In this document: positions 57,101 to 64,000 of the stretch, piece after piece
Layout of the letters: each line of letters opens with the position of its first letter
How positions within the stretch are numbered: position 1 is the stretch's first letter
From: DASUPK01 sp963821705
Lineage (GTDB): Bacteria; Actinomycetota; Thermoleophilia; Solirubrobacterales; 70-9
DNA length: 64,000 bases
Assembly (NCBI GenBank): GCA_963821705.1
Contig: CAWGEV010000004.1
Location: 1-64,000, forward strand
Direction: 5' to 3'
Translations under genes and position numbers: made by a program
The notes under the pieces: model-generated
What the model saw: only the letters and a program-made list of their open reading frames with translations
Told to the model about the DNA's origin: nothing
Database searches by the model: none

Positions 57101-57542
57101 TCTCGCCCCTGTGGAGGGCGAGCGTCTCGGGTCGCAGCGACGGGTCCGGGACCTTCTCGGCCAGCGCGATCGCGCTGGCGACCACGACCGCGGCGGGATC
57201 GGCCATCGCGTTCATCGCCGCGATCCGGAGGCCCGCGAGATGCGGCGGCGGGTCGAGGTGGGACTCGAAGGTCGTGCCGCGCGACGGGTAGATGTGGACC
57301 GGCCGTGGCGACAGGAACGCCTTCAGGTCACCGGCGAGGTCGCGCGCCGAGCGGTCGTCGGCCGCGACCACGAGCACGGGGCCGCTCGGCCGCTCCTCCC
57401 CGGCCCCGATCAGGGCCGCGAGCAGGTACGGGCGCATCGACCCGGAGACGTAGGCATCGACCGGGCCCTCCGCCAGCGCCGAGCGGAGCGCGCGAAGGCG
57501 CTCGTTCTCCTCTGCGATCTCGAGTAGCGGTCTGAGACTCAT
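54192..57542 (-). CDS. mfd: Transcription-repair coupling factor Mfd
   Basis: 1,116 residues. N-terminal UvrB-like region (GGILDVYPATEEQAIRIELF), RNA-polymerase-interacting domain (LRVGDYVVHEDHGVARFSG), translocase motifs GDVGYGKTEIALRAA, LIVDEEQRFGV and SLSATPIPRTLQMSL, RQIRGRVGR-type motif VI (YQIRGRVGRSSERAF), and C-terminal TRCF domain (DAYVPADYIPFEAAKIDVH). It removes stalled RNA polymerase and recruits UvrA. ATG 57542 (MSLRPLLEIAEEN) is chosen; the upstream extension would overlap the sulfotransferase gene. Confidence 0.97.
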   Translation of the reverse strand: MSLRPLLEIAEENERLRALRSALAEGPVDAYVSGSMRPYLLAALIGAGEERPSGPVLVVAADDRSARDLAGDLKAFLSPRPVHIYPSRGTTFESHLDPPPHLAGLRIAAMNAMADPAAVVVASAIALAEKVPDPSLRPETLALHRGESVDLEDVTLLLADAGYDRTDQVEERGQFALRGGILDVYPATEEQAIRIELFGDEIDSMRRFSVFTQRSLGDAERVELAPAAELSEEHRDEALMRGGAAAEGEAPPVYEAFLAPLDLVPEGALVVIAAAEEIPGALHDHWEDVTAAMIEEDARRLYVDVSAPLQERARLSLGADTGQEHSFRAQRAEFPSRTLTEAEGELEKLTRSGYRTVVAFEGRGEAERARFNLQRIDVPFLGERAPEEPGVSFAEARLREGFLAPELQLAVIPQRRLVHRRRAAAPVSARARLAAAIELRVGDYVVHEDHGVARFSGFDTRTLAGVTRDYLELEYRDGDRVFAPTDQLARISRYIGAEGDEPALSSLGGKRWLNMKSRARRAAHAMAGELINLYAERQVRKGHAFPLDGEMQMEFEAAFAYRETADQMDAIDAVKADMESERPMDRLICGDVGYGKTEIALRAAHKAAADGKQVMMLVPTTILAQQHFGTFRERFAETAFNVEMVSRLRKQAEIKEVLERFSEGKVDVLIGTHRLLSRDVRGKDLGLLIVDEEQRFGVKQKELLRQLKLKVDVLSLSATPIPRTLQMSLAGLRDISVIETPPEGRRPVRTHVGPYDEDLVKRAIVREKERGGQAFFLHNRIDSLHETAERLRALCPGVRFAEAHGQMDELDLETTMLAFVRGEHDVLVTTTIIEAGLDIPTANTLLAERADQLGLAQAYQIRGRVGRSSERAFAYLLYPSAEALTPDAAARLATLSDNTELGSGFRVAMRDLEIRGAGNLLGDEQSGHVAAVGFELYCQMLEDAAEALRTGAEELPEEPREPVRIEVDVDAYVPADYIPFEAAKIDVHRRVAAAREPGELRALREELEDRFGPVPESVANLIDLQRVRIALGDAGARNVEFRAGRLRVSPIELDSEQVTALNERVPEAIFQWRERTIAVPVPEEPGARLGALLALVEGLGAATAALAPTGPGLAPT

Positions 57543-57665
57543 CTCGCTCGGCTCTTCTAATCGGGCACGCCGAAAGCCCAAATCGGCGATTCGGGTCGTC
57601 GGTCCGGGCACGGGCCCGGCGTCAATCGAGCTTAGCGATGGGGGCACACCTAGACTCGCCGAGCC

Positions 57666-58856
57666 GTGCCCCGGGCCGCAAAGAGACCTCTCCTGTTCCT
57701 GCATGTGCCCAAGGCGGGCGGCACCGCGGTCGCCGGAGCCCTGGGCAACCGGTTCATGGCGGATGAATGTCTCGAGATCTATTACGCCGACGACCCGGCG
57801 GACGACCAGCTGAACGCCGCGTCCTATGTCACGGGGCACGTATCGATGTCGATCGTCGATCGGTTCGAGCGGCGCCCCTTCACCGTCACCGTGCTGCGGG
57901 ACCCGATCGAGCGGGCGCTCTCGATCTTCTCGTTCTTCAGGGAGCTCGACGCGCCGAGCGCGCCCCGGATGGGCCTGGAGAGGAACGACGCGGCCCTGCG
58001 GCTCGCAAAGGAGCATCCGCTCGAGGAGTTCATCGAGGTCGCTCCCGACCTGACCGAGCACTACCTCGGGAACTGGCAGGCGCGCATGATCGGCGGCTGC
58101 GACCTGGAGCGCGCGGACGAGCAGCTCGAGGACGCGGTGGCTGGACTTCACTCATGTGACTTCGTCGGCCTCGCGGAGCGCCAGAACGAGTCGGTCGACC
58201 ACCTGACTCGCCGCCTCGGCTGGGCCGAGCTAACCCCGCTTCCCCGGGTCAACGTGACGTGGAGGAGATTGCAACGAGAGGAGGTCTCCCCGGGCGGGAT
58301 GGAGGCGCTCGAGGAGATCACCTCCATGGACCGCGAGCTCTACGCCGAGGCCGTGCGAGTCTATGAGAGTCACGCGAACGAGTCAGGGATGGAGGACGGC
58401 ACCGGCGAGATCGAGGATTCGCCCCTGGTGAGCGACCTTCGCTTCGATCAGCCGATCCGGGGGGCCGGGTGGCTCGGGCGCGAGCGCTCGGGCGACCAAC
58501 CCTACGTCTGCTGGATCGGGAGCACCGCAAGCGCCCGGGTCGAACTCGCTGACGACCGCGCCGCCCGCACGGTCGATGTCGAGATCGGGCACGTCGCCGA
58601 CCCCACGTTGCTCGAGACGCTTCGGATCACCGTGAATGGGAGGACCGCTCCGCATCGGCTTGCCCGCTTGGGCACCGGGATGATCGCGTCCGTGCCACTC
58701 AAGCGGCGACTCGGCGGGCGCCAGCGCACAGTGCAGGTTGAGCTCGCCGTGGATCGCGCCGCCCGGCCCAGTGCCATCGATCCGAGCAGCCGCGACCACC
58801 GCGAGCTCGCCATCTCCGTCCGCCGCATCGTCCTCTCTAGGCGATCCGCCGCATGA
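57666..58856 (+). CDS. Sulfotransferase-family protein with C-terminal extra domain
   Basis: 396 residues. 5'-phosphosulfate loop LHVPKAGGTAVAGAL and 3'-phosphate motif VTVLRDPIERALSIFSFF define a PAPS-dependent sulfotransferase (heparan/carbohydrate sulfotransferase-like). The domain occupies about residues 1-250; residues 265-395 form a separate beta-rich part (VCWIGSTASARVELADD, TLRITVNGRTAPHRLA) of unknown fold. GTG 57666. It overlaps by 20 bases the convergent methyltransferase gene. Confidence 0.85.
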   Translation: MPRAAKRPLLFLHVPKAGGTAVAGALGNRFMADECLEIYYADDPADDQLNAASYVTGHVSMSIVDRFERRPFTVTVLRDPIERALSIFSFFRELDAPSAPRMGLERNDAALRLAKEHPLEEFIEVAPDLTEHYLGNWQARMIGGCDLERADEQLEDAVAGLHSCDFVGLAERQNESVDHLTRRLGWAELTPLPRVNVTWRRLQREEVSPGGMEALEEITSMDRELYAEAVRVYESHANESGMEDGTGEIEDSPLVSDLRFDQPIRGAGWLGRERSGDQPYVCWIGSTASARVELADDRAARTVDVEIGHVADPTLLETLRITVNGRTAPHRLARLGTGMIASVPLKRRLGGRQRTVQVELAVDRAARPSAIDPSSRDHRELAISVRRIVLSRRSAA

Positions 58857-59717
58857 GCGCCGATTCGAATCGAAACGGACGATTGTTGTCGTCGCTGATC
58901 AGGTCGATCGATTCGAAGTCGAAGCGATCCGAGAAGATCTCGCGCAACTCATTCTCGGTGAATCCGCAGCCGGTTTCGACCAGAGGCCCAGTCAGAAAGG
59001 CAAGGAGCTTTCCCATCGACCCGTACATGGCATCGAGCACGAGGGTCGGCCTGGACGAGACGTGGTGGCAGATCAGGTGGAAGAGCCCACCGGGTGCCAA
59101 CCGGTCCGCAACCATTTCCTTGTAGTCCTCGAAGCTGGAAGACCTGCAGGTGATGGAACATCCCCCGGTCGAAGACGAAATCGTAGAGGCGCAACCCGGG
59201 ATCGAGCGTCGAGAACATCGCCCTCGACGAACTCGATCTTCACGCCGGCGTGACCGCTGCTTCTCGCGCGCCAGTTCGAGCGCCGTGCTCGAGACATCGA
59301 CGGCGGTGACCCTGCAGCCACGGCTCGCCATGAAGACGGCGTTGACGCCGTCGCCACAGCCCAGCTCGAGCACGGTTTCCGGCGCGAAAGCCCGGCCGAT
59401 CGAACAGCTCGACGAGCGCGCCGACCGGACGCTCGCTCTCCCAGGGAAGGCAGCCCGAGGAGCTCGCGCGCTCGCGAGGAGTAGATCGCGTCCCAACGTA
59501 GGGACTTGCGCTTCAGGCCACTCACGACAGGCGCGGCGAGCTCGGCTTCGATGTCGCGGTGGAGGTCGTGGAGCTCCTTCGCGGTCACCTCCCGAACCTC
59601 ACGCTCGCCGAATCTCTCGACGAGGGCCTCGAGATATCCACGCGCGGCGGCGAGACTCGGCACGGAGTTCGACTCGCCGAACTCGACGAGGCGGCCGACG
59701 AGCTCGCTGGTCGTCAT
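58837..59717 (-). CDS. SAM-dependent methyltransferase (frameshifted)
   Basis: About 293 residues. N-terminal helical region (MTTSELVGRLVEFGES, ATAKELHDL-like VTAKELHDLHRDIEAEL) continues in another frame to the class I SAM fold: motif I VLELGCGDGVNAVFMA, then TAVDVSSTALELAREK, and after another shift FEDYKEMVADRLAPGGLFHLI. The end is FRFESALMRRIA. Shifts occur near 59430 and 59200-59130. It follows the JmjC-like gene by 8 bases, in the NRPS operon, so it may tailor the peptide; the substrate is not predictable. Confidence 0.75.
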
Positions 59718-59725
59718 CAGGGCGG

Positions 59726-61019
59726 CTACCAGACTGAGCCGGGGCTCGCCAGGTAGGCCAGGAGCTGAGCGGCCTCCGCTTTGGTCAGCTCGTCGAGGTC
59801 GTCCTTACCGAGGCGATTTCGGAGGATCCTTCGCATCGTCTCGCCCGAGTAGCCCGCGCGCCTCGCACCACTCTCCACCAGCTCCCGCTGCCGCGAATCG
59901 ATCGGGCCGATCGGACGAGTTCTCGAGATCACGGCCGGGTCCTCGTACTTGAGACCGCCCTTCATGTCGTTCCCCTCGGCGATCCGGGTCACCTGCTCGT
60001 CCTCTCGCTCGGGCGGGCAGAGCGCATCCGGATCGGCCTCGGGGGCGACCTGGCCGCAGAGTCGCCTGAACAGAGCCCGCATCTCGCGGATCTTGACGTG
60101 GATCTCCGGAGCCTGCCGGACGTACGCCCCGACGATCTCGTCGACCATCGGCTTGAAGTCGCGGAGGGCCTCGTCCGAGCCGACCAGCTTCGCCGAGACG
60201 TTCTGGATGTAAGGATCGCGGTGGAAGTTGTCCACCGAGAGGAAGCGGCCGTACCGCGTTCGTCCGAAGCGATAGTTGAACGACATCGCGTCGTCCATGT
60301 ACTCGAGGTGATGCCACATCAGCATCGGGATGAAGATGGTCTCGCCCGGCTCGAGCACAGTGTGGTAGCCGCCGGCGCGCTCGACCCACGAGAGCTTTTC
60401 CTCGAGGCTCCATGTCCTCGAGGAAGATCCCCGCGAGCGACGGGCGCGAGTATGGACCGTCGAGCGTGCGCAGGTGCTTGGCGGCGGCAGGCGGAAAGAG
60501 CACCACCCGTTTGCGCCCGTAGACCTGGTGCAGAAGGACGTGGCGCTGGTCGCCGTCGAAATGCAGGTGGCCGACGTTGCCGGCATTCGCGAGGAAGATC
60601 GCCGTGACCAGGTCGAAGTCGCCGTACTTCTTCGGCAGGCCGAGGATCTCCTCGCCCTCATGCCTGACCCTGCAGATCTCGGGTAGCTCGAAGGACGTGA
60701 GGATCCGGGCCGGCGTCTCGTACTCGGTGCAGCACAGTCGGGTAGACGGGTTGGACCGCGAGAAGTCGATGTACTCGCGCAGCTTCATCACGGTCGGCGC
60801 CGTGCGGGAGCGCGTTGCCCTCGGCGCTCGTGTACTCATCCTGGACGACGAGATTGACGTCGCCCCAGGCCTGCACGCATCCGCGAGGCTCGTGATGCGC
60901 GAGATCTCCTGTCCCTCGAAGAGGTCGGTGATCACCACCGGCTCGCTCGGGTAGACGTACTCCGCGAGGAAGTCCGATCGCTCTGGCATCGAGGTGCGCG
61001 GGATCGCTCGTATCGCCAT
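59726..61019 (-). CDS. JmjC/cupin-8-like oxygenase (frameshifted)
   Basis: About 430 residues. N-terminal PSEPVVITDLFEGQEI is the cupin-8/FIH-like start; HLHFDGDQRHVLLHQVYG (HxD iron ligands) and later LEPGETIFIPMLMWHHLEYM (distal His) fit a 2-oxoglutarate/Fe(II) JmjC-type fold. The C-terminal 130 residues are helical (LFRRLCGQVAPEADPD). Frame shifts near 60880 (into RAWGDVNLVVQ) and 60400. Start ATG 61019. Between the phosphopantetheinyl transferase and the methyltransferase; a hydroxylase acting on the NRPS product or on a protein is possible. Confidence 0.75.
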
Positions 61020-61027
61020 CGGTCCCG

Positions 61028-61648
61028 TTATAGCGATCCGGCGGCGACCTGCACCGGCGTCGGACCCTCGACCGCCACCGCGGCCGAGTACCCGTCCGCC
61101 AGGTCCAGGTCGGTGATCAACCAGTGGGCGCTCGGCGACTCGCCGATCAGCTCCAGGCCGACGCCGCGCGCCTTCGCGTAGGCCTCCTGGCGGACCCAGG
61201 CGCGGAAGAACTCGGCCATCCGTTCCGCTCCGGCGCGCCGCTCGATCTCCTTGGCGACCCTGGCCGGGAGGTAGCGCCGAGCGATTTCCTCGCTGCACAG
61301 GTCATTCCGCCGGGCCTCGACGTCGACACCGACCTCGCGGCCGCTGCAGAACGCAAGCGCCACGAGGTCGCCCGAGTGCGAGACGCTGAAGCGGAGGTCC
61401 GTCGAGTCATCGGCCAGGCGCGGCTTGCCCCGCTCTCCGAGGATCAGCTCCACCCGCCGCGGATCCATCCCGAGTTGCTCACCGAGCTGCCGGCGCAAGA
61501 GCCCGCGGGCGGACACGAACCGGGCGCGGTCCCGCCGGAACCGAAAGCGCTGCGCGCGCGCGCGCTCGTCGGGCGAGAGGACGGGCTCGAGCGAGGCGGC
61601 ACGGTCCCGGTCGAGGAACCCCCATCGGACCGTCACCCCGCCGCTCAT
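61028..61648 (-). CDS. 4'-phosphopantetheinyl transferase (Sfp type)
   Basis: 206 residues. Moves phosphopantetheine from CoA to the carrier-domain serine. Sfp motifs: ERGKPRLADDSTDLRFSVSH, the metal site REVGVDVEARRN, and AWVRQEAYAKARG (W..xxEA..K). ATG 61648 overlaps the NRPS stop (ATGA), so it is translationally coupled to the NRPS it most likely activates. Confidence 0.93.
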   Translation of the reverse strand: MSGGVTVRWGFLDRDRAASLEPVLSPDERARAQRFRFRRDRARFVSARGLLRRQLGEQLGMDPRRVELILGERGKPRLADDSTDLRFSVSHSGDLVALAFCSGREVGVDVEARRNDLCSEEIARRYLPARVAKEIERRAGAERMAEFFRAWVRQEAYAKARGVGLELIGESPSAHWLITDLDLADGYSAAVAVEGPTPVQVAAGSL

Positions 61649-64000
61649 GCGGATCGGCCCCCCGGCGCCGCGGACCGCTGGAGCCGGGCGTTGCGGAGGC
61701 AGTCATCGAGGCAGGCCGCGGTCGTGGCGGCGTGATCACGGAGGTGCGAGTAGTGGTCCCCCGGGACGTAGTGGACATCGAGTCCACCCGCCGCCAAGTC
61801 CCGCCAGACGCGCGCCGCATCGTCGACCTCACGGTTCTCGCAGGCGATGAAGGTGAGCTTCCCGTCGTATGGGCGCGGGCGATAGCGGAGGATCCGCCGC
61901 AGGTAGCGGTTGCCGATCGCGGACCTCCGCATCCCCGTCCGCTGCTCCTCGCTCGGCTCCCGCAGTACCCGCAGCCTGGCACGAGCCCTGGTGATCGCCC
62001 CGCCGATCCCGGGGGACGACCGACCTCCGGCGGGAGGATGTCCCGCCAGAGGTTCACCAGGTGGTTCCGCATCATCCGCGGGCGGGTCGGGTAGTTGCTG
62101 TCGATCAGCACCAGGACGTCGATCTCTTCCCCGTCGGCCCGAAGCTGTTGGGCGAGCTCGAAGGCGACGACGCCCCCCACGCAGCCACCGCTGATGTAGT
62201 ACGGACCGCGCGGCTGGATCCGGCGGATCTCTTCCAGATACTCGGTGGCCATCGCCTCGACGCTCTCGTGCGGCTCGACCAGATCGTCCACGCCCCGCGC
62301 TCGCAGGCCGTAGAACGGCTGCCTGGGATCGAGGTGGCGCGTCAACCTCGCGTAGACGAGCAGCTCCTGCTCGCCTCCCATTCCTCCGGCGACCAGGAAG
62401 AGCGGCGGCAGGTCGCCCTCGGGCCTGATCGGCACGAGCGTCGGGTGCCGGGTCGTCGACTCGGCGGGGGGTGCGGGCGGCGCGGCGCCGTTGCCCCCGG
62501 CCCGCTCCACCTCCTCCACGAGTGCCCCAAGCTTCGGGTCGACCAGCAGGGACCTGACGGTCAGCTCCACCCCGAGGGCCTCGTTGACGTCGCTGATCAG
62601 CTTCATCGCCAGCAGCGAGTGGCCCCCGGAGGCGAAGAAGTCATCATCGGGGCCCGCGCCCTCGACGCCGAGCACCTCCGCCCAGATCCCGGCGATGACC
62701 TGCTCGGTGTCGGTCGAGGCGGCCGTCTCGGGCGCGGCTTTCGCCTCGGCGGCCGGGGTTCCCGGGGCTCCGCGGACAGCCTCCTCCATGAGAGCGGTCC
62801 GGTCCAGCTTGCCGTTCGGGGTCACAGGCAGGCGCTCGGCGAAGACGAATGTCGCGGGCACCATGTAGGCGGGCAGCCGTTCGGCGAGGTGGGCCCGCAG
62901 CTCGGAGTTGCCGATGCCCGCGTCTGTGACGACGAAGGCGGCCATGCGCCGGTCGCCGTTCGCGTCCGCCGGCGCGACCACGGCGGCCTCCCGCACGCCG
63001 GGATGGCCGACCAGCGCGGCCTCGATCTCCCCGGGCTCGACCCGGAAGCCGCGCACCTTGACCTGCAGGTCCTCGCGGCCCATGAATTCGAGCTGGCCGT
63101 CGGGGCGCCAGCGGACGACGTCACCGGTGCGGTAGAGGCGGCCCTCGCCGAAGGGACTCTCGATGAACCGCTCGGCCGTCAGCTCGGGCCGGTTCAGGTA
63201 CCCGCGGGCCACCCCGTCCCCGCCGATGTAGAGCTCGCCCGGAACGCCGATCGGGACCGGCTGGAGCTCGCCGTCGAGCACGTGGACCGAGGCGTTGGCG
63301 ATCGGCCGGCCGATCGGCACGGAGTCGTCGAACGCGACGCCGGAGGTCGCGTCGAAGCAGCACGAGAAGGTTGTCGCCTCGGTCGGCCCGTAGCCGTTCA
63401 CCAGCCTCACGCCCGGGAGCGCCCGCATCGCATGCGAGACGCGATCGGGCAGCAGCGCATCCCCGCCGGCGAGGAGCTGGCGCAGCCCGCTCAGCGCGTC
63501 GACATCCATGTCGACGACCTGGTGAAAGAGCCCGGCGGTGAGCCACAGGGTGGTGACGCCGTGGCGCTGGAGCGTCGCCCGGAGCTCGGTGAGATCCACG
63601 GACCCCGTCGGGTAGAGGACGAGCTTGGCGCCATGCAGCAGCGCGCCCCAGATCTCGAAGGTGGAAGCGTCGAAGGCGAGTGGCGCCATCTGCAGGAAGA
63701 CCTGGTCCGGCCCGAACTCGGCGTACGTCTGCCCGGTGACGAGGCGGACGACGTTGCGATGGGTCACGAGGACGCCCTTCGGCGCGCCGGTCGAGCCGGA
63801 CGTGTAGATGACGTAGGCCTCGTCGCCGGCTGAGGCCGCGGCGGCCAGAGGCGCGTCGCTCTCGGAGGCGATCGCCGGGTCCCGGATGAACTCCCGGTCC
63901 AGCACCAGCGAGAGGTCGGCGTCCCGCATGACGAACTCGCGCCTCTGTGCGGGCTCGGCCGGGTCGAGCGGAACGTAGGCGCCGCCGGCCTTGAGGATCC
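61645..64000 (-). CDS. Nonribosomal peptide synthetase, A-PCP-TE (C-terminal part; runs off window; one frameshift)
   Basis: At least 780 residues. Adenylation cores: ILKAGGAYVPLDP at the right edge, A3 YTSGSTGAPKG, A5 NGYGPTEATTF, A7 YRTGDVVRW, A8 GREDLQVKVRGFRVEPGEIE, A10 NGKLDRTAL. Carrier domain FFASGGHSLLAMKL with the phosphopantetheine Ser. Thioesterase GGCVGGVVAFELAQQL, where Cys stands at the nucleophile position, and its His region VPGDHYSHLRD. By manual alignment the specificity residues read D-A-F-W-L-G-G-T-F-(K), close to valine codes. One extra base near 62022 breaks the thioesterase. The start and any upstream modules lie beyond 64000. Confidence 0.93.

Noticed and set aside
54579..57527. 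Two 440-480-codon plus-strand frames across mfd
   Set aside because: Shadows of a complete Mfd on the other strand.
62061..63833. 590-codon plus-strand frame across the NRPS
   Set aside because: Antisense to intact adenylation-domain motifs.

Overview
The window is GC-rich DNA of an actinobacterium, most likely a Thermoleophilia/Solirubrobacterales-type soil lineage. This placement is inference from the actinobacterial mfd-mazG-eno-ftsB gene order, strong G/C third-position bias, frequent GTG/TTG starts, fused sigma and cyclase proteins and the absence of Streptomyces or Mycobacterium hallmarks; there is no rRNA to confirm it. Bases 1 to about 12,480 look visibly less GC-rich than the rest and carry mobile defence genes; the remainder looks like core chromosome. 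No gene-free stretch exceeds 300 bases.

Left arm (1-12,500) is a defence island. Reading leftwards: a TacA/TacT-type antitoxin-acetyltransferase pair with its own operator, a DUF4268 protein, then brxA, brxB, brxC and a pglX cut by the window edge, the order of type 1 BREX. Right of these is a decayed fragment of typA, then a type II restriction-modification cassette (PD-(D/E)XK-like endonuclease and C5-cytosine methylase on the minus strand, a divergent Vsr endonuclease, a small zinc-ribbon gene), and then the complete typA at 12,527. The R-M cassette therefore sits between a diverged partial copy and the full copy of typA.

Centre (14-41 kb) is mixed housekeeping: VOC and cupin proteins, a second toxin-antitoxin pair (RHH/PIN), a DEAD-box helicase, two class III nucleotide cyclases (one fused to an alpha/beta hydrolase), a ThDP enzyme, tRNA-Leu(UAA), a divergent MarR/MFS efflux pair, an ECF sigma factor with a long Gly/Ala and Pro/Thr tail, an R2-like ferritin-fold oxidase, a class A penicillin-binding protein, a compact HxlR/rhomboid-like/O-methyltransferase/GNAT operon, a YbdK-type ligase, class I aldolase and a staphylococcal-nuclease-like protein. 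A 90-base near-perfect hairpin separates two converging genes at 40.9-41.0 kb.

Right arm: mfd, a SurA/PpiC foldase, mazG, enolase and ftsB run leftwards and are followed by four tandem paralogues of about 740 residues each, joined by 4-base stop/start overlaps. They look like polytopic GT-C-type glycosyltransferases with a shared extracytoplasmic C-terminal domain holding two invariant cysteines. This is the best candidate for an undescribed system. The far right is the end of a natural-product locus: an NRPS (A-PCP-TE, truncated), a phosphopantetheinyl transferase, a JmjC/cupin-8 oxygenase-like protein, a methyltransferase, and a convergent sulfotransferase.

Sequence quality matters. Several surely functional genes (typA, the penicillin-binding protein, HxlR, rhomboid-like, SDR) read through only if one extra base is removed, usually from a short G/C run, so most frameshifts here are probably sequencing insertions. 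Frameshifted genes are annotated as whole genes, with the break described.
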